Counted from the first letter of the stretch, positions 1-9,400 are shown. The stretch is DNA of 64,000 bases from DASWOJ01 sp964242415 (GCA_964242415.1 CAXTAT010000004.1:124001-188000); one strand, 5' to 3'. Program-made: numbers and translations. The notes: generated from the letters alone by a model not told the origin.

Positions 1-208
1 CGGCAACGCCATACGCGCGGGCGGCGGCGCATTGCAGCGCGTCCAGCTCCTCCGGTTCCGGCAGGCGCGTGAACGCTGTCGAGGACAGGGGTGGGACCTG
101 ATACGGCACCGGGTTGATCCCGGTGGACAGGTCGATGAACGGCTCCGGCGCACCCGGGAACCGCCGCCGGGCTGCGGCGAGCCGGCCGCCATGCTCAATG
201 GCTTCCAT
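1..208 (-). CDS. cobC: CobC, threonine-phosphate decarboxylase (N-terminal part, runs off the window)
   Basis: Reading the minus strand from an ATG at 206-208 gives 69 codons without a stop up to the window edge. The peptide opens MEAIEHGGRLAAA and contains FIDLSTGINPVPY. This is the N-terminal signature of the PLP-dependent aminotransferase-fold CobC/CobD-type L-threonine-O-3-phosphate decarboxylases, which make the aminopropanol phosphate linker of the lower cobalamin loop. Only the N-terminus is visible, so the PLP lysine cannot be checked. The gene is divergent from cobD, with 28 bp between the start codons. CobD attaches the product of CobC, so the pairing supports both calls. Confidence 0.88.
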   Translation of the reverse strand, partial: MEAIEHGGRLAAARRRFPGAPEPFIDLSTGINPVPYQVPPLSSTAFTRLPEPEELDALQCAAARAYGVA

Positions 209-236
209 CGGCGCGGCGTGGTCTAACCCGGGTTCG

Positions 237-1199
237 ATGACAGCCCTCCTCCATCCCGGCCTGGCCGCCGGCGCGTTGCTGGTCGAGGCCGCGGCGGGAT
301 ACCCCGGTTCGGTGTTCCGCGCCATCCGGCACCCCGTCGTATGGATCGGCGCGCTGATCGGCTGGCTGGACCAGCGCCTGAACCTGGAAACCCTGGCAGA
401 CCCCGTCCGCAGGCGACGCGGCGTCCTGGCCGTCATCGCCCTGCTCGCGTGTAGCGCCGGCCCGGCGGCCTTGGCGCAGGCCGTGGTGCCCTGGCCGCTG
501 CTGGTCGTGCTGGCCAGCAGCCTCCTGGCCCAGCGCAGCCTATACGGCTTCGTCGGCGCGGTCGGCTCGGCGCTGCGCGAGGGCGGCCTGCCGGCGGGCC
601 GCACCGCCGTCGCCCACATCGTCGGCCGCAACCCCGCCACGCTGGACGAGGCCGCAGTAGTCCGCGCCGCCATCGAGAGCCTGGCCGAGAACTTCTCCGA
701 CGGCATCGTCGCCCCGGCGATCTGGTGCGTGCTGCTCGGCCTGCCCGGCATCGCCGCCTACAAGGCCGTCAATACCGCCGACAGCATGATCGGCCACCTG
801 ACGCCGCGCCATCGTGTGTTCGGCTGGGCGGCGGCGCGATTGGATGACTGGATCAACCTGCCGGCCTCGCGCCTGTCCGCCGGGTGGATCGTGCTGGCCG
901 CCTGCCTGCACCGTGGCGCCTCCCCCAGCGGGGCGCTGCGGGCGGTGGCGCGGGACGCGGGCCGGCACCGCTCGCCGAACGCCGGCTGGCCGGAGGCGGC
1001 GATGGCCGGGGCGCTCGGCCTGCGCTTGGCGGGTCCGCGCACCTATGGCGATGTGCGGGTGGATGACGCCTGGATGGGCGATGGGCGCGCCGGCGCGACC
1101 CTGCCCGACCTGGGCCGCGCCCTGGCGCTGTACCGCACGGCCTGCGCCCTGCAGGTCGGCGCGGCCGTGCTGCTATGGGCCGCTACCGCGCGAGGCTGA
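237..1199 (+). CDS. cobD: CobD/CbiB adenosylcobinamide-phosphate synthase
   Basis: A 320-residue polytopic membrane protein of usual CobD/CbiB length. It joins the aminopropanol (phosphate) side chain to adenosylcobyric acid. Family hallmarks are GRNPATLDEAAVVRA, ESLAENFSDGIVAP, KAVNTADSMIGH and ARLDDWINLPASR, between hydrophobic helices. The ATG at 237 is chosen because the protein then opens MTALLHPGLAAGALLVEA as family members do; a longer in-frame opening from 114 would run through the divergent cobC start. The 3' end overlaps the convergent cobQ by 17 bp. Confidence 0.95.
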   Translation: MTALLHPGLAAGALLVEAAAGYPGSVFRAIRHPVVWIGALIGWLDQRLNLETLADPVRRRRGVLAVIALLACSAGPAALAQAVVPWPLLVVLASSLLAQRSLYGFVGAVGSALREGGLPAGRTAVAHIVGRNPATLDEAAVVRAAIESLAENFSDGIVAPAIWCVLLGLPGIAAYKAVNTADSMIGHLTPRHRVFGWAAARLDDWINLPASRLSAGWIVLAACLHRGASPSGALRAVARDAGRHRSPNAGWPEAAMAGALGLRLAGPRTYGDVRVDDAWMGDGRAGATLPDLGRALALYRTACALQVGAAVLLWAATARG

Positions 1200-2649
1200 G
1201 CAGACGGTCCACGTCGATGTGCGCCTCCAGATGCGCGGCGAGGGCGTCCAGCACCGCCTCGACCCCGGCCTCATACCCGCGTCCGGAGGGGGCGGCGCCC
1301 AAACGCCGCAGCCAGGCATTGCGCTGGTCGTCGCACGCGAACAGCCCGTGCACGGTGGTGCCGCAGACCAGCCCATCGCCGCTGCACGCCCCCTCCGTGC
1401 TGCCATCCGCCAAGTGCAGCAGGGGCGTGGCGGCGTCCGGGCCGGTGGTGCGGCCGATATGCATCTCGTAACCATTGAAGGCCACGCCATCGGCGCAGGA
1501 TCGGCCAGACGCTTCCGCCAACCGTTTCTCGCCGGTCAGGATCGTCTCCACGTCCAGCAGGCCCAGGCCGGCGACGCGCCCCGCCGGGCCTTCCATGCCT
1601 CCAGGGTCGTCGATCGCCGCGCCCAGCATCTGGTAGCCGCCGCACAGCCCCAGCACACGCCCGCCCCGGCGGTGGTGCGCCCGCAGGTCGCCCTCCCATC
1701 CCGCCGCACGGAAGGCTGCGAGGTCGGCGATGGTCGCCTTCGACCCCGGCAGGATCACCAGGTCGCACACTGGCAGCGGCGTGCCCGGCTGCACCATCGT
1801 CAGCTCCACGCCGGGTTCGGCCAGCAAGGGGTCGAGGTCGTCGAAGTTGCTGATGCACGGCAGCACCGGCACCGCGATCCGTACCCGAGCGCCCGGCCGG
1901 CGCGGTCCGGCGGCCCCGGCGGCCAGGTCGGACGCATCCTCCGCCGGCAGCCGCGCCGCGTCGGGGAAGAACGGCACTAGCCCGAGCGCCGGCCAGCCGG
2001 TCCGTGCCGCGATGAAGTCCATGCCGTCGGCGAATAGCGAGAGGTCGCCGCGCATCCGGTTCACGACGAAGCCGCAGACCATCGCCGCGTCGGCCGGGTC
2101 GATGACGGCCTGGGTGCCGACCAGGCTGGCGATGACGCCGCCGCGGTCGATGTCGCCCACCACCACGACGGGCGTGCCGGTCGCGCGTGCGAACCCCATG
2201 TTGGCGATGTCGCCCGTGCGCAGGTTCACTTCGGACGCGCTGCCGGCGCCCTCCACCAGGATAAGGTCGGCCTCCCCCTGCATCCGCGCGAAGCTGTCCA
2301 GCACGTAGGGCAGCAGGCGCGGCTTCATCGCCTGGTACTCCCGCGCCCGTGCCGTGGCGAACACCCGGCCCTGCACGATTACCTGGGCGCCGGTCTCGCT
2401 CTGCGGCTTCAGCAGCACCGGGTTCATATGGACCGACGCGGGCACCCCGGCGGCGCGGGCCTGCAACGCCTGGGCGCGGCCGATCTCGCCGCCGTCCGCG
2501 GTGACGGCGGCGTTGTTGCTCATGTTCTGCGGCTTGAACGGCCGCACCCGCAGGCTACGCCGCAGGCAGGCCCGCGCCAGCCCGGCCACCAGCAGCGATT
2601 TGCCGACGCTGGACCCGGTGCCTTGCAGCATGATGGCGCGGGCAGGCAT
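1183..2649 (-). CDS. cobQ: Cobyric acid synthase CobQ (glutamine-hydrolysing)
   Basis: A 488-residue amidotransferase that amidates four carboxylates of adenosylcobyrinic acid a,c-diamide to give adenosylcobyric acid. The N-terminal synthetase domain starts with a dethiobiotin-synthetase-like nucleotide loop, GTGSSVGKS (residues 10-18), followed by FKPQNMSNNA, typical of CobQ. The C-terminal class-I-like glutaminase domain has the nucleophile cysteine in GLCGGYQ (near 335) and the catalytic histidine in TTVHGLF near the C-terminus. Length and motif order are normal. The tail overlaps the convergent cobD. Confidence 0.96.
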   Translation of the reverse strand: MPARAIMLQGTGSSVGKSLLVAGLARACLRRSLRVRPFKPQNMSNNAAVTADGGEIGRAQALQARAAGVPASVHMNPVLLKPQSETGAQVIVQGRVFATARAREYQAMKPRLLPYVLDSFARMQGEADLILVEGAGSASEVNLRTGDIANMGFARATGTPVVVVGDIDRGGVIASLVGTQAVIDPADAAMVCGFVVNRMRGDLSLFADGMDFIAARTGWPALGLVPFFPDAARLPAEDASDLAAGAAGPRRPGARVRIAVPVLPCISNFDDLDPLLAEPGVELTMVQPGTPLPVCDLVILPGSKATIADLAAFRAAGWEGDLRAHHRRGGRVLGLCGGYQMLGAAIDDPGGMEGPAGRVAGLGLLDVETILTGEKRLAEASGRSCADGVAFNGYEMHIGRTTGPDAATPLLHLADGSTEGACSGDGLVCGTTVHGLFACDDQRNAWLRRLGAAPSGRGYEAGVEAVLDALAAHLEAHIDVDRLLSLAR

Positions 2650-2827
2650 CTATTGGCCTCCTGGGGCGGAGAAGCGCAGCATACGCCTCGGACACTCCCC
2701 CGAAGTGGTGACTTATTACAGAGGTGTTGGGTCGGAGCCAGGATGGTGCGCTCGGCCTCGACCAGCTTGCGCCGCCGAGAATTACCGTGGCCGACGACCT
2801 CCGACCGTTCTCGAACGCGACAATGAA

Positions 2828-2865
2828 CAACCCGACAGAACGGTGATCGACCGTACGTCGGGTTG
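2828..2865 (-). terminator. Hairpin, likely transcription terminator after the 2878-3234 gene
   Basis: A 9-bp perfect stem (2828-2836 pairs with 2857-2865, CAACCCGAC/GTCGGGTTG) encloses a second inverted repeat, ACGGT/ACCGT. It begins 12 bp past the stop codon of the minus-strand gene and before cobQ. No clear T-run follows, so it may be a rho-independent terminator of weak type or an operator. It would separate the small gene's transcript from cobQ. Confidence 0.5.
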
Positions 2866-2877
2866 CTCGTTAAGCCA

Positions 2878-3234
2878 TCAGAACTCGAAACGGAACTTAA
2901 ACGAGGTCTCCGGTATGCCAAGTCGGTCCGAGATTGCCTTGCGTAGCGCTCGGATCATCTCCATCAGGTCAGGCTCCGTTACTGCCTCTGATCCTTGGCC
3001 TGTTAAGGACACTCCCTCCAGGAAAGAGCGTCCAACTAGTTTCTCGATCTCCGGGAGGTAGGAAGGGATCCCGCGATTCTGACGCACCCTGCTCTGGAGG
3101 TCGCCCGGGGATGCTCCCACGTTTCGGGCTATCTGGGTGAATGACATTCCGGTTTCGGAACGCAGACCCTCCATCCAACGGCTGAACGCCTTCCGCTTCT
3201 CAAGCTCTACAGGACTGACACAAGCATTCGCCAT
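2878..3234 (-). CDS. Small putative DNA-binding (HTH-like) protein, unknown role
   Basis: A 118-residue protein that I do not recognise at family level. The middle (about 25-65: MSFTQIARNVGASPGDLQSR, then a GIPSYLPEIEKLVG segment) has the spacing of a helix-turn-helix of Cro/XRE type. The C-terminal half is charged and helical, ending FKFRFEF. The gene and its 5' flank (2870-3320) are visibly AT-richer, with mixed third positions (gaa, tca, act, tta nearby), unlike the flanking cob genes. It lies between cobQ and cobO with its own hairpin and an AT-rich upstream region, so it looks like a separately transcribed, possibly acquired unit. A role in cob regulation is conceivable but nothing shows it. 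Confidence 0.6.
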   Translation of the reverse strand: MANACVSPVELEKRKAFSRWMEGLRSETGMSFTQIARNVGASPGDLQSRVRQNRGIPSYLPEIEKLVGRSFLEGVSLTGQGSEAVTEPDLMEMIRALRKAISDRLGIPETSFKFRFEF

Positions 3235-3326
3235 GACGTACTCCCCACATTACACACCAGCATATATGTAGGCGCAATTTTGCTTTCAAGTACGCTGCGC
3301 TTTTCCACCCTGCACGGGAGAACGAG

Positions 3327-3944
3327 TCAGAACTCAATTCCTTCCTGCGCCTTCACCCCCGCCGCGAAGTGGTGCTTCACCAACGTCATCTCCGTCACCA
3401 GGTCCGCCGCCTCGATCAGCGCGGGTCGGGCGTTGCGGCCGGTGACCACGACATGCAGGCCAGGCGGGCGGGCAGCCAGGGCGATCAGCACCTCGTCCTC
3501 GGGCAGGTAGTCGTAGCGCAGGGCGATGTTCAGCTCGTCCAGCAGCAGCAGCGACAGGCCGGGCTGGTGCATCAGCTCCACCGCCTTGCCCCAGGCGCGG
3601 CGGCAGGCGGCCACGTCGCGGGCGCGGTCCTGGGTGTCCCAGGTGAAGCCCTCGCCCATGGTGTGCCACTCCACGAGATCGGAGAAGCGGTCCAGCGCCC
3701 CGCGCTCCCCGGTGGACCAGGCGCCTTTGATGAACTGCACCACGCCCACCCGCCGCCCGCGCCCGACCATCCGCAGCAGCAGGCCGAACGCCGCGGTGGA
3801 CTTGCCCTTGCCCGGCCCGGTGTGGACCATCAGCAGGCCCTTCTCCAGCGTCTTGCCGGCGACCTCGGCATCCTGGACCGCCTTGCGCCTGGCCATCTTG
3901 GCGGCGTGGCGGGCAGCCTCGTCGTCGGTGGTCTGATCGCTCAC
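3327..3944 (-). CDS. cobO: Cob(I)yrinic acid a,c-diamide adenosyltransferase CobO
   Basis: A 205-residue CobA/CobO/BtuR-family corrinoid adenosyltransferase, which moves the adenosyl group of ATP to cob(I)alamin-type corrinoids. It has the atypical P-loop GPGKGKST (43-50), then VVQFIKGAWSTGERGAL, EWHTMGEGFTW and LLLLDELNIALRY, all family hallmarks. The start is GTG at 3942-3944: the sequence GTGA overlaps the TGA of cobU (3941-3943), so the two are translationally coupled. The protein ends in KAQEGIEF, the usual C-terminus of this family. Confidence 0.96.
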   Translation of the reverse strand: MSDQTTDDEAARHAAKMARRKAVQDAEVAGKTLEKGLLMVHTGPGKGKSTAAFGLLLRMVGRGRRVGVVQFIKGAWSTGERGALDRFSDLVEWHTMGEGFTWDTQDRARDVAACRRAWGKAVELMHQPGLSLLLLDELNIALRYDYLPEDEVLIALAARPPGLHVVVTGRNARPALIEAADLVTEMTLVKHHFAAGVKAQEGIEF

Positions 3945-4468
3945 TTAGGCGCTCCCTTCAGGTGCAGCGGCAGCCCGGCCACCACGAGGTCCACCCGGTC
4001 CGCCCGCGCCGCGATGCGCTGGTGCAGCCGCCCGGCGTGGTCGCGGAAGGCTCGGGCCAGCGCGTTGTCCGGCACGATCGATAGGCCGACCTCGTTGGAC
4101 ACCAGCACCGTCGGCGCCCGCCGCGCGTCCAGGGCCGCATCTAGCGCCGCGAACGCCGCCGGCAGGTCATGCTCCCCCAGCATCAGGTTGCTCAGCCAGA
4201 GCGTCAGGCAGTCCACCAGGGCCGGCGCCGCCCCCTCCAGCGCAGCCGGCAGCTCCACCGGCGCCTCCACCGTCGCCCAGCCCGGCGCCCGCTCTGCCCG
4301 GTGCTGCGCGATGCGTGCCTGCATCTCCGCATCGAACGCCTGGGCGGTGGCGATGTAGCGCCAGGGGCCGGGCAGGCAGGTCACCAGCGCCTCCGCGTGT
4401 CGGCTTTTGCCGGACCGGGCGCCGCCGAGGACGAAGGTCAGCAGGGGGGTGGGCACACGGGTTCTCAT
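3941..4468 (-). CDS. cobU: Bifunctional adenosylcobinamide kinase / guanylyltransferase CobU (CobP)
   Basis: A 175-residue RecA-like enzyme that phosphorylates adenosylcobinamide and transfers GMP to it during lower-loop assembly. Seen are the P-loop GGARSGKS (15-22), the DCLTLWLSNLM segment, VSNEVGLSIVP and the C-terminal DLVVAGLPLHLKG. The ATG at 4466-4468 is chosen. The frame stays open for another 76 codons upstream, but that stretch is the antisense of the B12 riboswitch and is not family-like. It is transcribed divergently from the riboswitch operon and coupled to cobO by a 4-nt overlap. Confidence 0.95.
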   Translation of the reverse strand: MRTRVPTPLLTFVLGGARSGKSRHAEALVTCLPGPWRYIATAQAFDAEMQARIAQHRAERAPGWATVEAPVELPAALEGAAPALVDCLTLWLSNLMLGEHDLPAAFAALDAALDARRAPTVLVSNEVGLSIVPDNALARAFRDHAGRLHQRIAARADRVDLVVAGLPLHLKGAPK

Positions 4469-4520
4469 TGACAGGGCGGGGCGGCGGACATACTCCACCC
4501 GGGATGGTTCCGCCACCCGG

Positions 4521-4695
4521 GCTTCGGTTGGCGGATTAAAAGGGAACGCGGTAGGGACCCCACCCCCGATGCCGCGGCTGCCCCCGCAACTGTAAGCGGC
4601 GAGCCGCTCGTCACAGGCCACTGGGTCACTCCGGGAAGGCTGGCGAGGGGCGTGGATGCCACGGCATCCAGAACCGCGAGCCAGGAGACCTGCCA
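4521..4695 (+). promoter_or_regulatory. Cobalamin (B12) riboswitch
   Basis: All conserved blocks of the AdoCbl aptamer are present in order: AAAAGGGAAcgcGGT (about 4538-4552), GCTGCCCCCGCAACTGTAAGCGG (about 4577-4599), the CCACTGG block (4618-4624), CCGGGAAGG (4631-4639) and the 3' B12 box ending GAGCCAGGAGACCTGCC (4678-4694). It lies on the plus strand 124 bp before the TTG start of the DUF1636 gene. The expression platform is probably within 4696-4810, where GGGTGCC (4722-4728) can pair with GGCACCC (4782-4788) just ahead of the GGAGG ribosome-binding site (about 4804-4808). Whether control is transcriptional or translational cannot be read safely. Confidence 0.95.
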
Positions 4696-4818
4696 TCAGG
4701 ACTAGGTTGCGCGGCCGGGCGGGGTGCCTCGGCGGCGGCGGTGCGATTGCATCGACTCAGCGGAGCGATCCCTGGGCGCCCGGCACCCGTGTGACAGCAC
4801 GGCCGGAGGCTACCGACG

Positions 4819-5205
4819 TTGACCGATCCGCTCCCCATCCTGCACGTCTGCATTACTTGCCGCGCTGGCCTGCCGCTGGAGCCTGGCCAGACCGCGCCGG
4901 GCCGCTTCATGCACGACGCCGTGGAGGCCGCCATGGCTGAAGGCCCGGCCGTGGTGGAGCTGCGCCCCGTCACCTGCCTGTCCAGTTGCGAGCAGGGCTG
5001 CACCGCCGCCATCTCGATGCCGGGCAAGTGGACCTACTTGCTGGGGCGCCTGCAACCGGCGCTGGCGGAGGACCTGCTGACCTATGCCGCCATCTACGCC
5101 GGGCACGCCACGGGATCGGTGCTGCCCAGCCGCCGCCCGGCGTCGCTTGCGCGCATGGTGGTGGGCCGCATCCCCGACCTGTCTCTTCCGGTGACGCCAG
5201 AATGA
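4819..5205 (+). CDS. DUF1636 ferredoxin-like metal-binding protein
   Basis: A 128-residue protein of the DUF1636 type, often found beside cobW/cobN in cobalamin clusters. Five cysteines, C11-x2-C14 and C53-x3-C57-x3-C61 (CITC, CLSSCEQGC), resemble thioredoxin-fold [2Fe-2S] ferredoxins or a metal site. A likely role is metal or electron handling for cobalt insertion; this is inference from the neighbourhood. The start is TTG at 4819 with GGAGG about 10 nt upstream; the rare start may keep expression low. It is the first gene after the riboswitch. Confidence 0.85.
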   Translation: MTDPLPILHVCITCRAGLPLEPGQTAPGRFMHDAVEAAMAEGPAVVELRPVTCLSSCEQGCTAAISMPGKWTYLLGRLQPALAEDLLTYAAIYAGHATGSVLPSRRPASLARMVVGRIPDLSLPVTPE

Positions 5206-5257
5206 GGCCGACCGCCCTCTGCTCCCACGCTTGCGCAGGGGCACCCCGTCAGCCGCC

Positions 5258-5351
5258 GTCATTGCGAGCCGGCTTCGGCGCGGCAATCCAGGGCTGCGCT
5301 CCGGTCTGGCGGCCCCTGGATTGCCGCGTCGCGAGCGCTCCTCGCAATGAC
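5258..5351. repeat. Family A palindromic repeat, copy 1 (DUF1636-cobW junction)
   Basis: Two inverted arms, opening GTCATTGCGAGCCGG and closing GCTCCTCGCAATGAC, share the inner block GCGGCAATCCAGG/CCTGGATTGCCGC around about 20 nt of unique sequence. The same unit occurs at about 40857-40967 and 42050-42152. It sits in the 169-bp gap before cobW inside the riboswitch operon, where the folded RNA could affect cobW expression. Confidence 0.9.
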
Positions 5352-5374
5352 GCAGCAGGAAACGGGCAATCGGC

Positions 5375-6406
5375 ATGACAGCGAAGATCCCAGCCACCGT
5401 CATCACGGGCTTCCTCGGCGCTGGCAAGACCACGCTGCTGCGCCACGTCATCGAGAACGCCGCCGGCCGCCGCCTGGCGATCATCGTCAACGAGTTCGGC
5501 GCCGTCGGCATCGACGCCGACCTGGTGCGCGGCTGCGGCATCCCCGCCTGCGAGGAGGCCGACATCGTCGAGCTGGCCAATGGCTGCCTGTGCTGCACCG
5601 TCGCCGACGAGTTCCTGCCGGCCATGGAGGCCCTGCTCGCCCGCGACCCGCCGCCCGAGCATATCGTCATCGAAACCAGCGGCCTTGCCCTGCCCAAGCC
5701 GCTGCTCAAGGCGTTCGGCTGGCCCGGCATCCGCTCCCGCGTGACGGTCGATGGCGTCGTCACCGTCGTCGATGGACCCGCGGTGCTGGACGGCCGCTTC
5801 GCCGACGACCCCGCCGCCGTCGCCGCCCAGCGCGCCGCCGACCCCGGCCTTGACCACGATAACCCCCTGGCCGAGGTATACGAGGACCAGCTCAACTCCG
5901 CCGACCTGGTGGTGCTGAACAAGGCCGACCTGCTGGACGCCGCCGCCCTGGCCCGGCTGCGCGAGGTGGTCGGCGCCGCCCTGCCGCGCGCCGTGCAGAT
6001 GGTGCCGGCGTCGGGCGGGCGGGTGGACCCGGCCATCTTGCTCGGCCTGCACGCCGCCGCCGAGGGCGACCTGGCCACCCGCCCGTCCCACCACGACGCC
6101 GAGGACGGCGCGCACGAGCACGACGACTTCGAGAGCTTCGTCGTCCCGCTGCCGGAGACCGGCGCCCCGGACGCCCTGGTCGCCCGCCTGCGGACGGTGG
6201 CCGAACGGCATGGGGTGCTGCGGATCAAGGGTTTCGCCGCGGTCGCGGGCAAGCCGATGCGCCTGGCCATCCAGGGCGTCGGCGCCCGGTTCCGCCAGGA
6301 TTTCGACCGTCCGTGGGCGGTGGGCGAAATACGCGCCGGGCATGTCGTCGTGATTGGCCAGGCCGGCATGGACCGCCTGGCCATCGCCGCTGGGATCGCC
6401 GGGTAG
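5375..6406 (+). CDS. cobW: CobW, G3E-family GTPase / metallochaperone
   Basis: A 343-residue COG0523 protein. The P-loop GFLGAGKTT lies at about 12-20, the metal-binding CLCC motif at 71-74 (NGCLCCTV), then ETSGLALPKPL, the guanine-specificity NKAD near 185, and an acidic/histidine-rich run HHDAEDGAHEHDD before the CobW C-terminal domain. Family work links CobW to Co(II) delivery to the CobNST chelatase. The start is ATG at 5375. It sits between DUF1636 and cobN, 4 bp upstream of cobN, in the riboswitch operon. Confidence 0.95.
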   Translation: MTAKIPATVITGFLGAGKTTLLRHVIENAAGRRLAIIVNEFGAVGIDADLVRGCGIPACEEADIVELANGCLCCTVADEFLPAMEALLARDPPPEHIVIETSGLALPKPLLKAFGWPGIRSRVTVDGVVTVVDGPAVLDGRFADDPAAVAAQRAADPGLDHDNPLAEVYEDQLNSADLVVLNKADLLDAAALARLREVVGAALPRAVQMVPASGGRVDPAILLGLHAAAEGDLATRPSHHDAEDGAHEHDDFESFVVPLPETGAPDALVARLRTVAERHGVLRIKGFAAVAGKPMRLAIQGVGARFRQDFDRPWAVGEIRAGHVVVIGQAGMDRLAIAAGIAG

Positions 6407-6410
6407 CGCC

Positions 6411-9400
6411 ATGCACCTGCTGGTCCGCGACACCCGCGCGCTGGACGAGGACGGCCTGCCGGACGACCTTGGCCAGACGGCGGCTGACTTGGTGGTGCTC
6501 AGCTTCTCCGACGCCGACCTGGGGGCGCTGGCCGGGGCGTGGCAGGCGATGCCGGGGGCGCCGGCGCTGCGCCTGGCCAACCTGGGCCGCCTACTGCACC
6601 CGATGTCGGTGGACCTGTACTTGGAGCAGGTGGTGGCCGGTGCGCGCTGCGTCGTGGTGCGGCTGCTGGGCGGGCTGGAGTACTGGCGATATGGCATCGA
6701 GGAAGCGGCGGCGCTGTGCCGGGATCGTGGCATCGCCCTGGCGGTGCTGCCGGGCGACGGGCGGGACGACCCGCGGCTTGCGGCGCTGTCCACCGTGGCG
6801 CCGGATGCGCTGGCCCGGCTAGATGCCTGCTTCCGCCACGGTGGCCCCGCCAACATGACGCGGGCGCTGCGGTTGGCCGCGCACCTGGCCGGTCCCGCGC
6901 CGGACGATGGGGGTCTGGCGCAGCCGATGCCGCAGCATGGCGTCCATACGCTGGACCTTGGCGAGGGCAGGCCGTTGGCGGCCATCGTGTTCTACCGGTC
7001 TCACCTGCTGTCCGCCGACATCCAACCGATCATTGCAATGGCCGATGCCCTGCGTGCCCGCGGGCTGGACGTTGGATGCATCTTCGCTGCGAGCCTGAAG
7101 GCGCCGGATTGCGCCGCGTGGGTCGCCGCCACCCTGCGCGCCTGGCGCCCCGCCGTGGTGCTGAACGCCACCGCCTTCTCCGCACGGGGGGACACAGAGG
7201 TGTCGCCGCTGGATGCGCCTGGAGCGCCGGTTCTGCAGGCCGTGCTGGCCGGGTCGTCACGGGAGGCATGGGCGGCTTCGAGCCGCGGGCTGACCCAGGC
7301 CGACCTGGCCATGCACGTCGCCCTGCCAGAGCTGGACGGCAGGCTGCTGACCGGCGCGGTGTCGTTCAAGGCGGCAGAGGACCGGGTGCCTGGGCTGCAG
7401 TATGCCCGCACGGTGCACTGCGCGGACCTGGACGGCGTGGCGCTGGCGGCGGACCGCGCGGCAGGCTGGGCGCGGCTGGCCAGCACGCCGCGGGCGGAGC
7501 GGCAGGTTGCGATCGTGTTGTCCGACTACCCCGGCGTGGGCGGGCAGCGCGGCCATGCGGTCGGGCTGGACAGCTTCGCCAGCTTGGCTGCGATCCTGAA
7601 CGATCTGTCATCGGAAGGGTATGGCCTTCTTCTCCCTCTCCCTCCGGGAGAGGGCCGGGGTGAGGGGGTCTTGGCCGCGGAGCCGAGCGCCGCAAGTCCA
7701 GCAAGAACGCAGCCCGGTGCTGCCGAGGACCGTGCTTGCCCGCCCCCTCACCCCGGCCCTCTCCCGAAGGGAGAGGGGGAAGCAGCAGCGGTGCTTTCGC
7801 AGCGCTTGTGCAACGGCCAGCCGCAGCCGTTCCTGTCGTTGGACGACTATCGCCGCCTGTTCCTGACCCTGCCGCCCCCAGTCCAATCTGCCGTTACCGC
7901 TGCCTGGGGCGCCCCGGACCAGGACCCCGGCATTGCGTCCGGCGCCTTCACCCTGCGCCACCTTCGCCTGGGCAACGTCACCGTCGCCATCCAGCCCGAC
8001 CGTGGCCGCCCCGCCGACCGCCGGGCGGAGTACCATGACCCCGACCAAGTGCCCTGCCACGCCTACATCGCCTTCCATCTATGGCTCCGCGCCAGCCTGG
8101 ACATCCACGCCCTGGTGCACCTGGGCACGCATGGCTCCCTGGAATGGCTGCCCGGCAAGGCCGTCGCCCTGTCCTCCGCCTGCCTGCCCCGTGCCCTACT
8201 GGGCGGCCTGCCCGTCATCTATCCCTTCATCGTCAACAATCCCGGCGAGGCCGCCGCCGCCAAGCGCCGCCTGGGCGCCGTCACCATCGGCCACCTGACG
8301 CCCCCCCTCGGCGAGGGCGGCGCGCACGGCGAGGCCCGCGTGCTGGAGCGGCTGATCGACGAGTACGCCGCAGCCGACGGCCTGGACCGCCGCCGCACCG
8401 CTCTGCTGCGCCGCGACGTCCTGGACCGCGCCGCCGCCGCCGGGCTGCTGGCCGAAAGCGGCGTGGGCCGCGGCGCGACAGACGACGACGCGCTCGCCCG
8501 GCTGGACGCCTACCTGTGCGACGTGAAGGACCTGCAGGTGCGCGACGGCCTGCACGTCTATGGCCGCCCGCCGCCGCACCGCGACCGCATGCTGGCCGCC
8601 CTGCGCCGCGGCAGCCCCGGCGCCGGTGCTGCGGACCTGGACCGATGCGCCGCTGCCGAGCGTGCGGCGTTGCTGGCGGCCTTGGACGGACGCTTTGTGC
8701 CGCCGGGTCCGGCAGGGGCGCCGACTCGGGGCCGCGCCGATGTGCTGCCGACCGGCCGCAACCTGGCCACCATCGACCCGCGCGGCGTGCCGACCCGCTC
8801 CGCCATGGTGCTGGCCGAAAAGGCCGCCGCCGAGCTGCTGCGCCGCCATCTGCAGGACCACGGCGAGTACCCGCGCTCGCTGCTGATCGACCTGTGGGGC
8901 AGCGCCACGATGCGGACCGGGGGCGAGGACCTGGCGCTGGCCCTGGTCCTGCTGGGCGCCCGCCCGGTGTGGGACGACGGCTCCGCCCGGGTCAGCGGCT
9001 TCGAGGTGCTGCCGCTGGCGTTGCTGGACCGCCCGCGGGTCGATGTCACGCTGCGGATTTCCGGCCTGTTCCGCGATGCGTTCGCCGGGCAGGTGGCGCT
9101 GTTCGACGGCGTGGTGCGGGCGGTGGCGGAGCGGGATGAGGCGGCTGATTTCAACCCGCTGGCCGGGGTGGCGCGGGGCCTGGATGGGGCGGCACTCCGC
9201 CGGGCGACGCAGCGGGTGTACGGCGCACCGTCCGGCCAGTATGGCGCTGGCGCCGGCCCGGATGCCGGCGCGGCCTGGCTGGCGGCGTCGGCTGGGGCGT
9301 ATGGCCGGGAGCTGGACGGCGCCGCGGACCCGGACGGCTTGCGAGGCCGCGTGGCCGCCGCGGACGCCTTCGTACACCAGCAGGACCACGCCGAGGCAGA

